A DNA stretch of 64,000 nt from Paraescarpia echinospica (GCA_020002185.1 CM034534.1:69293946-69357945); one strand, 5' to 3'. Shown: positions 13,871 to 26,031, numbered from the stretch's first letter. Notes: generated by a model from the sequence alone, not told the origin. Made by a program: numbers and translations.

Positions 13871-14284
13871 ATCCCAACTGTGTTGCTAACGATGAAACGA
13901 AAGAAGATGTTGGTAGAAGAAGAACATCATTGGTCACATAATTAAAGCTATTTAACAAAAATACAGTTCCGGGATCGTCTTCAACGTGCCTATATCGTGC
14001 ACGTCAATGAAGTGGTTGAATCACACAAAAGAACAGCTCGGTCCTACATCATTTAAGCACCATCCTCACTCCGTCGGCTCACACAACTGTTTACGAAAGG
14101 AACGATGTCCTCCCAGTAAAACTTTGGAAAATAGGCGGGTCTAGCGGGGAACTGGGGGGCACGTTCCTCCTAGACCTTTGGAATTTGGCCCTCTGTACTT
14201 GAGCTACAGTGGCGTGCCCTAGACCTATCGAATGTGCACCCGTTACAAGATTTAACAAGATTGCCACCCAGAGAATTAACTCTA

Positions 14285-15585
14285 CATGGTAGGTGGACAA
14301 GTAAGCCTTTTGGCTTATCGAGAGTCCAACCCTTTTTATCTACGTGTATTCCGCCCTTCTTAGGTATGTGTCGATTTTATTTTTAAAAATATTCACGCTA
14401 CTAGCACCCACACAATCAGCAGGTAATCTGTTCCATTCATTTACAGTCCTTTGTAAAAATTAGAACTTTTTATATCAAATCTACACTGCTCCTTTACTAA
14501 TGTGACTTGATGTCCTCTAGTCCTATCTTTCATAACTGAGAACAAAATATTTCTATCAATATTTTCATAACCATTCAATATTTTAAACACTTCTATTTGA
14601 TCTCCTCTCAATCTCCTGGTCTGTAGTGTTGTTAAACCACACTTTTTCGGCGTATTTCGTAACTAAGATCCTTCAGTTTTGGATTCATTTTAGTCGCTCT
14701 CCTCTTTACTCTTTCTAGCACATCTATGTCTTTCTTGCGATACGGCCTCTATGCTTGTATACAATACTCTAAATTGAGCCTAACTATTGTTTTGTACAGT
14801 GGTATTATTGGTTATTTTTCCATATATGCTATATCGCCTAAGTAATCAAAGGATTTGTTTTCCCTTTGAAGCTGCAATTCAGCATTTGTCTGAAACCTTC
14901 ATATCACCACTAATGGTTAACCCTAAGTCCTTTTCTTTTACAGTAGTACTTAGTAAAGTACCCCCATTGTACATTGTACATCTTCGTTCCTATGTCCTGT
15001 GTGGAGGCATTTTCATTTCCCTAAATTGAACAACATTTGCCACTTTCAGACCATTTGATCAACCTGTCAAGATCATCTTGTAAATGCTGTCTATCCCTAT
15101 CAAGTTTAATCTTTCTAAACATTTGTGTATTATCCACAAATTTCAACACCTTGTTTGTTATATCATCGTCCAAATCGTTGATATAAATTAAGAATAATAT
15201 AGGTCCTAGAATGATCCCTGTGATACCCCACTCAAAACTGATTTCCAGTTTGAAGCCTCCCTACCAACTACTACCAGTTGTCTTCTGTCAATAAAGCATT
15301 TTTCTATCCAGTTAATTATATCATTTCCTATGCCATGAGCCTTAAGTTTAAGCAGTAATCTTTCATGTGACACTTTGTCGAAAGCATCCTGAAAATCTAA
15401 GTAGATGATATCTACTGGTGATCCCTCGTCTACCCACTTAGTGTTTTCTTTAAAAAAAAAACATATTTGTTAAGCATGATCTCGCTTTTATAAATCCATG
15501 TTGAGATGGGTTTATCTAGTTATGTTTAACAAGAAAATCCACCATGGAATCTTTAATTAGTCTTTCTAAGTTACTGATGTTACAG
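14285..15585 (-). mobile_element. CR1-like LINE, 5'-truncated and decayed
   Basis: Read on the minus strand from 15585 downward, conceptual translation gives successive reverse-transcriptase blocks. They are QHGFIKARSCLTN, then SPVDIIYLDFQDAFDKVSH, then SQGSFLGPILFLIYINDL, then KFVDNTQMF. These are followed after about 400 nt by a CR1-type C-terminal region (DRTRGHQVTLVKEQCRFDI). The second catalytic aspartate of the usual FxDD box is Asn here. Stops and frameshifts break the frame, for example a stop before INPSQHGF and another after KCCSI. The 5' end is missing, as is usual for target-primed reverse transcription. The 3' end near 14285 carries the short cysteine-poor tail typical of the clade. 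Confidence 0.85.
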
Positions 15586-15869
15586 CGGCGCAGCGGCAAA
15601 ACAAAACAAGATAGCGCTAGACAGTGAGAAAGCGCTGAAGTCTCGTCGGCTGCGCAGCGCCGAAATATTCTCAACAACATTATACCAGTTACTAAAACTC
15701 GACCGCCAGCGCTAGTTCACATACTTACGTCTTATCGTATCAAACACATCAGCGCCTGGAAAACGGACATGTACCATGCAGCTTGGTCATGATCAATACC
15801 AGCCGTTTGAAGGCCATGGTCAAGCTTGTAGCCACACAAGTGGACATCCACGCGTGACGTTTCTGCTAC

Positions 15870-16300
15870 TATGGTCCAACTTTCTCGTCGTTTTATCACG
15901 TCAGTAGTAATAGAGGTCCCTTACCGCGCATGGTCGGAGTTGTCGCGGTGCAAGCCCATGTTAAGAGATAGGGATTTTGCACAGGGGCGCGTCAAAACAA
16001 CGGCCGGGTTAAAGATAGGGATTTTTAACATGGGAAAGATAGGGCTTCCGCCGAAAATGGTTTTCGACTTCTCGTCGTTTACAACCTGGGTTAAAGATAG
16101 GGATTTTTAACGTGGGAGAGATACAAGCCTTGTAAACGAGAAATCTCGTTTACAAATTCCACCCGATTTGCTTCGAAAATGGTTTTCGAGATTGGCGCCA
16201 ACCTGGGTTAAAGCATAGGGATTTTTAACGTGTAGAGATACAAACCTTGTAAACGAGAAATTTCATTTATCCGGTGTTAAAGCATAGGCCCTTTTTTATC
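15870..16300 (+). repeat. Short imperfect tandem repeat with a perfect hairpin
   Basis: The phrase gggttaaagatagggattttt and close variants recur at about 15960, 16010, 16088 and 16205, separated by related fragments such as cttgtaaacgagaaat. Within it, ttgtaaacgaga (16130-16141) is the exact reverse complement of tctcgtttacaa (16144-16155) with a 2-nt loop. Confidence 0.6.
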
Positions 16301-17570
16301 GCAAAGGTATGCGACCACTTTTTGAATAAAATAAAATATACCAAACAGCATTTGAATATGTCACACACGAGATTGCTTAGCCCGTAGGCCGAGGCTCCGC
16401 CAAGGGACCGAACCCTTATTTGGTTGACTATGACATGTCGAAAATGTGGTGTTATAATAAGGCGTTATGTGTAACAAAAGGGGTTTATAAATTCAACGGA
16501 GATCGTTTTGTCTGAAGTAATGTATACGAAATGTAGACTACATATAGGACTATGTTATATCAGGACCTATAGCCTCGTTTTTTCGAACAGAGTGAACATT
16601 TTGGAATTAGACCTTTGATGTACTCGAGATGTGTCTGGGCATGTTTGTTTGTTTGTTTGTTGATGTCATCAAACTGCTACGCACAGTAATTTTGTACCCG
16701 AGGTTGACTTGGTTAATCAGATAGTGCTTTGGCTAGCCATTGTTTTGAGCTTTCGTGCTTGAATATAATCCCATCATTTGGTGTTATGGGCAGTGACATA
16801 CTATAGCGAGTGAAAATTGCCCCTGCTAACCGGTATAAACTGTTATGAACTCGTAATGAATGCTCTGTGACTGTGTGTTGAAAAAAACATCCGTGTATCT
16901 GTCCCGTGTTAAGGCATAGGGAAATATACGAACTTATCTGTTAAAACATTCAAACTACCAGCTATCTGTGTAATATTTTGGTCAAACTGTTTGTCATTTG
17001 CACTTACCAACGGTCACAGTTGAAAGTCCGCGTACAAACCGGATCCAAACTGGTGTCAAACTGTTTTGAACTGATATATCCTAGCCAAGGCTCATCCGTA
17101 TTTCATCTGTGCCTAGAGACCACCAATACTGTTTCAGCATTTTATCATGCTGGTGTTCTTAACCTATACGTGTGTACGTATGTACGTATGTACGTAGGTG
17201 CATAATCGCGTTCAACATCATTATTAAATAAATAAATGCACTATGTGCGATGCGCAATGTCGATTCGATCACCTTGATGCCAAAGATCATATATCAATAC
17301 AAGACGGCGCAGTGTTCGCTATCTACATTGTTCGAGGAAAGTGAAGCGTCATGTTACAACAGTACAGGTACATAATAACCTCCCAGATAAGATGTACCAG
17401 TAGCTATATAGTTTACCGTATTAAGGTTCAAGTGTATACAGGACCATTAGAACGTTTTTATCCTTTTTCGTACTATAGTATTTAAATTCGTGCTTCTTCG
17501 GTAAAACCTTCGAAACCAACTTCTGTCGTAAAACAAATAACCTGGCATGGGTAATCGAAAATGAACTCAT
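16301..17570. other. No gene recognised
   Basis: AT-rich sequence with small simple repeats, such as gtttgtttgtttg near 16650 and gtacgtat near 17175. No frame carries a recognisable family signature. Confidence 0.55.
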
Positions 17571-17573
17571 AGA

Positions 17574-17602
17574 TTCATATATATATATATATATATATAT
17601 AG
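17574..17602. repeat. (TA)n microsatellite
   Basis: A short uninterrupted run of TA dinucleotides. Confidence 0.85.
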
Positions 17603-17689
17603 ATACATCAAGAGACGAGACTGTGACCGTGATGTGTGATCTATGACCGAGATGTGTCACGAGACTACGGATGATACATCACACGATAA

Positions 17690-19014
17690 AGTACTCAGAC
17701 CAACTAGTGGTGCGAACGAAACACTACAGTTTGACCAATACACATCACGAATCGAACTATAGACACGAGTCGGACAACCGAAACACTATAGTTTGACCAA
17801 CACACGGCACGAATCGGACTCAGACCAACTAGTTGCGTAAACGAAACAGAAACTTAACCGATTACGCTGTACAAATTGAACTCAGATCAACTAGTTGCGT
17901 AAACGAAACAGAAATTTAACCGATTACGCGGCACAAATTGAACTCAGACCAACTAGTGGTGCAAACGAAACACTATGCTTTGACCAACACACGACACGAA
18001 TCGAACTCAGATCAACTAGTTGCGTAAACGAAACAGAAACTTAACCGATTACACTGCACGAATTGAACTCAGACCAACTAGTTGGACAAACGAAACACTA
18101 TTCTTTGACCAACACATGTCACAAATTGAACTCAGATCAACTAGTCACACAAACGAAACACTATGCTTTGACCAACACACGGCACGAATCGGACTCAGAC
18201 CAACTAGTTGCGTAAACGAAACAGAAACTTAACCGATTACGCTGTACAAATTGAACTCAGATCAACTAGTTGCGTAAACGAAACAGAAACTTAACCGATT
18301 ACACTGCACGAATTGAACTCAGACCATCTAGTTGGACAAACGAAACACTATTCTTTGACCAACACATGTCACAAATTGAACTCAGACCAACTAGTGGTGC
18401 AAACGAAACACTATTCTTTGACCAACACACGTCACAAATTGAACTCAGACCAACTAGTGGTGCAAACGAAACACTATGCTTTGACCAACACACGACACAA
18501 ATCGAACTCAGATCAACTAGTTGCGTAAACGAAACACAAACTTAACCGATTACACGGCACGAATTGAACTCAGACCAACTAGTTGGACAAACGAAACACT
18601 ATTCTTTGACCAACACATGTCACAAATTGAACTCAGATCAACTAGTCACGCACACGAAACACTATGCTTTGACCAATACACTGAACGAATCGATCTATAG
18701 ACACGAGTTGTACAAAGGAAACACTATGCTTTGACCAACATGCGGCACGAATTGAACTCAGACCAACTACGAATTGAACTCAGACCAACTAGTTGCGCAA
18801 ACGAAACAGAAACTTAACCGATTACGCTGCACAAATTGAACTCAGACCAACTAGTGGTGCAAACGAAACACTATTCTTTGACCAACACATGTCACAAATT
18901 GAACTCAGACCAACTAGTGGTGCAAACGAAACACTATTCTTTGACCAACACATGTCACAAATTGAACTCAGACCAACTAGTGGTGCAAACGAAACACTAT
19001 GCTTTGACCAACAC
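17690..19014. repeat. 63-bp satellite array running into the gap
   Basis: The unit starts gaactcagaccaactagt and continues through a variable 5-6 nt segment, cgaaacactattctttgacc and aacacatgtcacaaatt, at steps of about 63 nt. Two subtypes alternate: one has cgaaacactatnctttgacc and the other cgaaacagaaacttaaccga. Because 63 is divisible by three, open frames persist through neighbouring copies on both strands (for example 18020-18232, 18270-18545 and from 18793). I take these as by-products rather than genes. The array is cut by the assembly gap, so its true length is unknown. Confidence 0.93.
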
Positions 19015-20014
19015 NNNNNNNNNNNNNNNNNNNNNNNNNNNNNNNNNNNNNNNNNNNNNNNNNNNNNNNNNNNNNNNNNNNNNNNNNNNNNNNNNNNNNN
19101 NNNNNNNNNNNNNNNNNNNNNNNNNNNNNNNNNNNNNNNNNNNNNNNNNNNNNNNNNNNNNNNNNNNNNNNNNNNNNNNNNNNNNNNNNNNNNNNNNNNN
19201 NNNNNNNNNNNNNNNNNNNNNNNNNNNNNNNNNNNNNNNNNNNNNNNNNNNNNNNNNNNNNNNNNNNNNNNNNNNNNNNNNNNNNNNNNNNNNNNNNNNN
19301 NNNNNNNNNNNNNNNNNNNNNNNNNNNNNNNNNNNNNNNNNNNNNNNNNNNNNNNNNNNNNNNNNNNNNNNNNNNNNNNNNNNNNNNNNNNNNNNNNNNN
19401 NNNNNNNNNNNNNNNNNNNNNNNNNNNNNNNNNNNNNNNNNNNNNNNNNNNNNNNNNNNNNNNNNNNNNNNNNNNNNNNNNNNNNNNNNNNNNNNNNNNN
19501 NNNNNNNNNNNNNNNNNNNNNNNNNNNNNNNNNNNNNNNNNNNNNNNNNNNNNNNNNNNNNNNNNNNNNNNNNNNNNNNNNNNNNNNNNNNNNNNNNNNN
19601 NNNNNNNNNNNNNNNNNNNNNNNNNNNNNNNNNNNNNNNNNNNNNNNNNNNNNNNNNNNNNNNNNNNNNNNNNNNNNNNNNNNNNNNNNNNNNNNNNNNN
19701 NNNNNNNNNNNNNNNNNNNNNNNNNNNNNNNNNNNNNNNNNNNNNNNNNNNNNNNNNNNNNNNNNNNNNNNNNNNNNNNNNNNNNNNNNNNNNNNNNNNN
19801 NNNNNNNNNNNNNNNNNNNNNNNNNNNNNNNNNNNNNNNNNNNNNNNNNNNNNNNNNNNNNNNNNNNNNNNNNNNNNNNNNNNNNNNNNNNNNNNNNNNN
19901 NNNNNNNNNNNNNNNNNNNNNNNNNNNNNNNNNNNNNNNNNNNNNNNNNNNNNNNNNNNNNNNNNNNNNNNNNNNNNNNNNNNNNNNNNNNNNNNNNNNN
20001 NNNNNNNNNNNNNN
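19015..20014. other. Assembly gap (exactly 1000 N)
   Basis: One thousand N characters, a standard placeholder length. The left flank is mid-satellite and the right flank is a LINE, so the gap probably hides the rest of the satellite and the 3' part of that LINE. Confidence 0.99.
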
Positions 20015-22075
20015 AGATGACCATGGTTTCTGTTTTTTTTTTAGGCACTTACCTTTTTTTCTCACTTTCCCTGATTACTGTATCTAACATCAGTTGAATA
20101 TATATTTCATTTTCAGCAATAAACACCTTGTCGTATGCATATCATAAATGATTCACGTTGTACCCTCTTATTTGAATACCGGGCATATCTTCTAGAGTAC
20201 GTAAGATGATCTTACTGTATACTGAAAAGATATCGGGGGACAGGACACACCTTTGTCTTACGTCACGTTTTATTTCTTGAAATTTACTGATGTCATTTTC
20301 TATTCGCATTGCTGCTGTTTATTCCCATTATATATTTCTCACAACTCTCAGATCTTTCTTATCGATGTTCAGATTATCCAGTATTTATATGATTTCTTCA
20401 TGACGAACGCTGTCAAATGCCTTTGTGTAATCAATAAAACATACATATACATATCTTTCTGCACTTCCAATGCTCTTTCAATCACTGTTCGTATGATGCA
20501 TATTGCATTACTTGTACCTTTATTTTCTACAATGTTCTTCAGCAATTTCCGGCTTTATTTTGTTTCTCATCCTGGCCATATTAATTTTAAGCAACATCTT
20601 TGTGAAGTGATTCTTGAGACTTATTGCGCGATGTAATTCACATTCAGTCGCTCCTGATTTATTTGATATTGCTACAAAGATCTTGATAAATCAGTTGGGA
20701 TTCTTCCGCTGTCATATATTCTGTTTAACACGTCTGTTACTGTACCAATACCAAATTCATCTAAACACTCACTCATTTCAATGGTAATATTATCTGGTCC
20801 AGCAGCTTCCCCTTTTTTCATTGATCTGATGGCTTTTCGAACCTCATCCTTCAATACTGGAGGGCCATCATCGGTTTTCATCGCTTTCAACATTGTAAAG
20901 TTCACCATTATATTCTGACCATCTCTCGAGTATTTTGTCTTTGTCCATTATTAGCATGAGCATGTTCTTTTCCCTGTGATGTCTCTTATTCTCGCATGCA
21001 TGGATTTTGTGTCGTGATTTTGCTTCTGTTAAATTTCTCTGCACTGTTCGTTAAGCCACTTCTCTTTCACTGCATTACATTTGACTGTTATGTCTATGCT
21101 TGTCTGCACTGCCGAGGAATGGTTTCTTGTGCAGCCTGTGTGATTGATTCTTTCATTTGTTCCCATTTGTCGTCCACATCTAGAATGTCATTCAGAACAT
21201 TGAATCTGTTTTGAACTGCTATGTTGAATTTAAGTTTGACCTCCGAATCTGATTTAGTACATTCATGTCCACTTTAATGTTCCTTGTTGTTCCTTTTCTT
21301 CAATTTAGTCTAAAAATGTCTCGCACTGGCACATGATCACTATCGCAGTCTGCGCCTGGGAAGGTTCTTGCTAGCATTTATGAACCTTTTATTGACTAAA
21401 ATGTAATCAATTTGATTTCGTGTGCGGTCTCCTGGGCTTTTCCAAGTCCAAAGTGTCGTCTTGGGTGTTGCTGGAATCAGGTGTTTCCAACGAACATCTC
21501 ATGAAATGTTGCCAATTCAATCAATATGTCTCCTCTCTCATTTATGTCCCCCGTGCCATGTCCAACTATTTCCCCACCAACCTTAGCATTAAAGTCTCCC
21601 ATAACTATTACAATCTTCTTGTATTTGCAATGGGATTTGGCCAATTCAAAATCATTATAAAATGGCTCGTGCTCTTCATCAGATTTATCTGCGGTTAGTG
21701 CATACGCTTGTATGATGTTAATATTAAATGGTTTGCCTCTGATTTTCCAGTACCCTATTAAGCATTTTGTTGTTTTTTCGTTCAACAGAATTCCAACACC
21801 TCTTTCATGTTTATCGCCTCCTGAGTATATAATTGTGTAATTATCTGATATCATCACGCCAGCCCCTGCCCATCTAACTTTACACATTCCCATTATATGT
21901 ATCCTCAATCTTGTCTCTTCTTGTTTGATGTTATCTAATTTTCCTTTGTGGTATAGAGTTCTTCTTCGTTCCATGTGGCAATATTAAAAATCCTTCTGTT
22001 GGGCAAAGTAGCTGGATGACGATCTGGTGTCATCTGTCGCACATGATTATCCTTACCGAGCAAGGTGGTCCTGTC
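20015..22075 (-). mobile_element. RTE-like LINE with endonuclease and reverse transcriptase, decayed
   Basis: Read on the minus strand, the 5' region gives VRQMTPDRHPATLPNRRIFN and NIATWN, the start of an AP-type endonuclease like that of craniofacial-development-protein-2-like elements. The best endonuclease frame is 21477-21974. It includes GMCKVRWAG, ERGVGILLNE, VIVMGDFNAKVGGE and then FVGNT; downstream WTWKSPGDRTRNQIDYILVN continues it after a frameshift. A reverse-transcriptase N-terminal block (EVRKAIRSMKKGEAAGPDNI) lies at 20672-20908. Then follow FIDYTKAFDSV and RCVLSPDIFSVYSKIILR near 20250-20400. The YADD box reads stop-YAYD. The 3' end is lost in the gap. Confidence 0.88.
21477..21974 (-). 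pseudogene. LINE endonuclease domain fragment
   Basis: This 165-codon frame is the longest intact piece of the LINE. It is an exonuclease/endonuclease/phosphatase-fold domain that would nick target DNA for reverse transcription. The motif MGDFNAKVG contains the conserved Asp and Asn of the active site. The start is artificial, since homologous sequence continues upstream in another frame (NIATWN at about 21975-21990), and the C-terminal part, including the SDHVPV-type end, lies in a shifted frame downstream. It is therefore a broken copy. Confidence 0.8.
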
Positions 22076-22759
22076 AGAACTGTCAGAACTGTCATTCACA
22101 GAATATATACATTAATAGATATGTCGATTCATCGTGTGTACACATAACAACTGTGATGTTACTCTTGGATCACCATGGGCCTTAACGTGGCTGTTTGGAC
22201 CAAGATGGGTGTCGGCTTTCATACTTGGGAAATTAACACACCTGTGTTGACGTTTAATGCACTGTAGCAAAGTCGTGCAATTAACCGTCAAACATCTTTG
22301 GTGAGAGTTGCACCCGAAGCAATTCGTCAATGTTTAATTGTCAAGTCTACGGTCGTATTCGACTCGAAAACATAATAATAATACTAAACTTTATTTACAC
22401 ATCATCAAATCCAATTTCTTCACACAATTAATTATTACACAAAGCCAAATTGGTAAATACCACTTACGCAGCAATTTTGGGCTGATCCTAGTTTACATTC
22501 TTAAACGCGCACAAAGACCTTTCCCAGTGCTTGCCCAGTAATCCGTCTTCAGTGCGTAGTATCAAAACCTTCTCTTAATAGTCTTAGATGCTCCACCATA
22601 AAGGCACATCTAAAAACGACACATACTAAAATGCTACAAGTTAAAAAGACAAAGGTAAACAATGGCAAATATTAATAATTGAATCAGTGACAAAAGTAGC
22701 ATATTTGAGTAGCAGAGTTTAAATCATAATAATGCATATTATATACATAGTCTGATATT
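22076..22759. other. No gene recognised; possible SINE-like fragment
   Basis: An aataataatactaaacttta start near 22370, followed by about 170 nt of AT-rich sequence, could be a short interspersed element tail. I cannot assign a family. Nothing else is recognisable. Confidence 0.35.
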
Positions 22760-22783
22760 ATGTGCATGAATGCATGCATGCAT

Positions 22784-23042
22784 GCGTGCGTTTGTGTGTG
22801 TGTGTTTGTGTGCGTGTGTGTGTGCGCGCGTGTTTGCGTGCGTGTGTGTGTGTGTACGCGCGCGTGTGTGTGTGTGCGCGTGTGCTTGTGTGTGTGTGTG
22901 TGTGTGTGTGTGCGTGCGTGTGCGTGTGTGTGTTTGTATGAGCGCGTGTGTGTGCGTGTGTGCGTGTGTGCGTGTGTGCGTGTGTGCGTGTGTGCGTGTG
23001 TGCGTGTGCGCGTGTGCGCGTGTGCGCGTGTGTGCGTCTGAT
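22784..23042. repeat. (GT)n/(GC)n-rich compound microsatellite
   Basis: Alternating tgtgtg, tgcgtg and tgcgcgcg units, ending in a regular gtgtgc hexanucleotide block around 22945-23036. Confidence 0.95.
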
Positions 23043-23514
23043 AATGATTTAGTTTGTCCTGAAACTAGCTAGGATGCCACTAAAAAAATGACGAAAAACT
23101 ACATTACAATTGGCTATAATCATTATATTTGTTTCTTGGAAATGATTTGCTACCTGTCAAATTACGACGTACTGGACCTGCTTACTGACGAAATCAACTA
23201 ATAACTGCACATCATACACTGCCTGACCTGTCTCCTTCCCAACTCTAATATGCTCCTTTGTTAGCGCAGTATGTTCGCACGTAAAGTGACATTCTGAATC
23301 AGTGTTTATATGTATGTATATATATAGACTTACAGGACTCCGTAATACAACATGGCGTATCACCCACATGCAGCGAAGCGAGTGCATAATTGTCTGACCG
23401 TCACGTGGATTAGCGATCAGTAGTCTCGGTCAAACTGACAGCGCATTATATTTACATTAGCGACCTGCATGGACGGAGACCGGACATTAGCACACGAAAG
23501 TCTAACACACACAC

Positions 23515-23689
23515 CATAGACGGGTCCAGGGGGGTTTACGGCCTTTATAATTTAGCGTACCCGTAGAGCTTTTTGAATGGGCCCACGCGACCGTGCCCCC
23601 GGCACAGACACCTTTTCTACATCATTTGGTTCAGCCGCCAATGAGAGTTTTTGTGCCCCCGCTAGACTCGCTTTCTGGATCCGCCCCTG
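23515..23689. mobile_element. hAT-like MITE in a CA tract
   Basis: The left end CATAGACGGGTCCAG (23515-23529) and the reverse complement of the right end, CAGGGGCGGATCCAG (23675-23689), match at 11 of 15 positions. The CAGGGGCGGATC form is typical of hAT-type terminal repeats. The 175-bp interior is noncoding. Both flanks are CA repeats, so a target-site duplication cannot be read unambiguously. Confidence 0.5.
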
Positions 23690-23756
23690 CACACGCACAC
23701 GCACACGCACACGCACACGCACACGCACACGCACACGCACACGCACACGCACACGC

Positions 23757-23793
<37 letters not shown>

Positions 23794-23798
23794 AACAC

Positions 23799-23831
<33 letters not shown>
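23690..23831. repeat. Compound microsatellite (CACACG)n (CA)n (TA)n
   Basis: About eleven cacacg units are followed by CA, then TA dinucleotides. The adjacent tcatcatcat is the 3' tail of the LINE to the right, read on the minus strand. Confidence 0.95.
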
Positions 23832-24996
23832 CATCATCATTGTGCAGCCGTAGTGTCCCATGGCTGGGCGAAGGCCTCAGCATGTCGGTTCCAAATATGC
23901 CTGTCTTGCGCTGTCCTCTGCCAAATGGTGCCGTTCCAGTACTCGTCTAGTTCGTCTCTCCACCGTTTTCCTCTAAATCGTTTCCCTTCGTAACGTCTCC
24001 AGGTTGTGATACGCGATGTCCATCGGTTATCTCGTAGTTTGCTGATGTGCCCTGTCCAGGTCCCCTTCTGTCTTCTGATTTGTTCTATCACGTTTATGAC
24101 CTTTGTCTTCTTTCTTACCCAGATGTTTGTTTTTCTCTCCTGATATGTGATGTTTAACATACTTCTTTCCATCTTTGTTTGTGCGGCTGCTAGCTTGTTC
24201 TTTGCCTGGATGGTGAGTGCCATGTTTCCGGGCCGTATGTCACTGCTGGAAATACGCATGAGTTGTAGACTTGTCTCTTCAAGCAGGTTCCAAAGTTACC
24301 CTTGAAGATGTCGCGGTGTTTGGCGATTGCTGTCCAGCCGGTGGTGATTCTTCTTTGAATCCACTTGTCTTGGTTTTTGTCTCTGATACTGTATCGCTGT
24401 CCCAGATAGACGTAACATTCAACGTTCTCTAGCTGAGTGGTGTTGGTATAATATATTATATTGGTGTGTCATTTTCTAGCATCACTTTTTTCTTCGAAGT
24501 GTTCATTTTCAGACCTTGTTTTGCACTTTCATCAGCTACAGCTGCAGCTTTTTTGTAGTTCTTGCGGTGTAGTAGCGCATAGGAGTATGTCGTCGGCGAA
24601 GCGAAGATGACAGATACTCTCTGTCTATTCTCAAGCCTCTGGTTTCCCAGGTCAGTCTTCGGAATATGCTTTCGAGTGTTGCCGTAAACAGCTTGGGCGA
24701 TATCGCATCACCCTGTCGTACTCTTCTCTTGATATTGATCTTGTTGCTCTTTTTGTATAGATGGACTGTCATCGAGCTGTTGATGTAGATGTCTTTCAGA
24801 AATTCGATGTACACGTCTAGCTTCTATCCCCTATTCTTGAAGGGAGGTCAGTATTGCTTGAGTTTGCACCGAGACGAAAGCCTTCTCGTAGTCGACGAGC
24901 GGGATATTATATTCTCGGCATTTCTCTTTCAGTTGGTTTACGACGTGTATGTGGTTTGTCGTTGAGTACCTGCTTCTGATTTCTGCTTGCTCTCGT

Positions 24997-25000
<4 letters not shown>
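23832..25000 (-). mobile_element. RTE-clade LINE, 5'-truncated (F52C9.6-like)
   Basis: Read on the minus strand from 25000, the order is STTNHIHVVNQLKEKCREYN, then VDYEKAF, RRVRQGDAISPKLF, ESIFRRLTWETRGLRID and CHLRFADDILLCATTPQELQ. After a gap come KLAAAQTKMERSMLNITYQ and the C-terminal WRDELDEYWNGTIWQRTAQD. This is the reverse transcriptase and tail of RTE-type elements often annotated as transposon-derived F52C9.6. The FADD catalytic box survives, but in a different frame from the preceding block, so the copy is broken. The 3' end is an ATG/TTA-rich tail at 23832. The 5' end stops at a TG microsatellite. Confidence 0.88.
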
Positions 25001-25085
<85 letters not shown>

Positions 25086-25112
25086 ATTATAGACACACAG
25101 ACACACATATAC

Positions 25113-25154
<42 letters not shown>

Positions 25155-25235
25155 TGTATGCATGTATGTATGTACGTATGTATGTATATGTATATACATA
25201 TTATATATATATACATATACATACATGCTTACTTA

Positions 25236-25275
<40 letters not shown>

Positions 25276-25330
25276 GGCTACATACACACACACCCACATG
25301 CGCGCACACGCGCGCACATTCACACATATA
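24998..25330. repeat. Compound microsatellite (CA)n (ATGT)n (TA)n
   Basis: CA dinucleotides at 24998-25083, a tetranucleotide atgt block at about 25117-25185, then TA-rich and CA/CG-rich runs. Confidence 0.95.
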
Positions 25331-25393
25331 TGATTTATATAATATATAATATGAATGTTTTTAAACGACCAATATATTTGATATTGATTAAAC

Positions 25394-25397
25394 ACTG
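25394..25397. repeat. Target-site duplication ACTG (copy 1) of the TatD element
   Basis: ACTG directly precedes the LTR terminus TGTGGTA; the same four bases follow the opposite terminus at 27534-27537. Confidence 0.7.
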
Positions 25398-25663
25398 TGT
25401 GGTAAAGAGCGAACGGGTAATTAGTGGTAACTTACGTGGCTCGCTCTTTATGTTCGGTTGCTGCGTTGCGTTCTGTGGTCGCCGTTGATCCTGAGCCAGC
25501 ACATCGGAAGTATGATGTCTTGCTCGGGTGGATCGGTGTGGCGCGCTTGGTATGGGTGTGGTTGGGGTTTATATACAGGGCAGGGGTATTGGTGTGCAGT
25601 GGTGTGTGCAAGGGGTAGTGGGTGGGTGGCGATGAGCAGTGCTACCATCTGGTGACTACCACA
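25398..25663 (-). repeat. 3' LTR (complete, 266 bp)
   Basis: Starts (minus strand) TGTGGTAGTCACCAGATGG and ends CTCTTTACCACA. A TATA box, tatataaa (25568-25575), lies 88 bp into the LTR, consistent with the end of U3. Confidence 0.7.
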
Positions 25664-25676
25664 TTCCTCCCTCCTT
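25664..25676 (-). other. Polypurine tract next to the 3' LTR
   Basis: Minus-strand AAGGAGGGAGGAA directly abuts the TG start of the LTR, the position and composition expected of a plus-strand priming tract. Confidence 0.65.
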
Positions 25677-26031
25677 ATGACGTTTGATCGCCAACCATAT
25701 ATTCAACTTGAATTCCATTTTAAAACTTAATATAATTATGTAAGTAATAATTAACAAATTAGTCAATCAAACAACCTAGTCAATTTAATAAAACAAATTA
25801 ATTTAATAATCGTTAAATAATTATACACCGTTTATTATGAACGTATTACCAGTGATTGTTGTGAACAGGGTTAGTACAATAAACATTCAAAAACTAAAAC
25901 TCTTTATAACATAGTAATGTGGTGGGCAACGAAATGTTGTTGCACTAGTCTTATTTGACCAGGCAGTGCAAGTGCAGGGTTCTGTTGACAGCATAAGAGG
26001 GCTGATGCCCGGCTGTCGTGATATTTTCTTC
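25677..26031 (-). other. 3' noncoding interior of the TatD element
   Basis: About 350 bp of AT-rich sequence lies between the nuclease stop codon and the polypurine tract. No open frame or repeat was recognised. Confidence 0.5.

Noticed and set aside
14787..15029. Plus-strand open frame
   Set aside because: It is antisense to the CR1-like LINE, whose reverse-transcriptase motifs read clearly on the minus strand.
18793..20097. Open frames spanning the N gap
   Set aside because: They exist only because N is translated as X; no real coding continuity is shown.
20253..20636. Plus-strand 127-codon frame
   Set aside because: Antisense shadow of the RTE-like reverse transcriptase on the minus strand.
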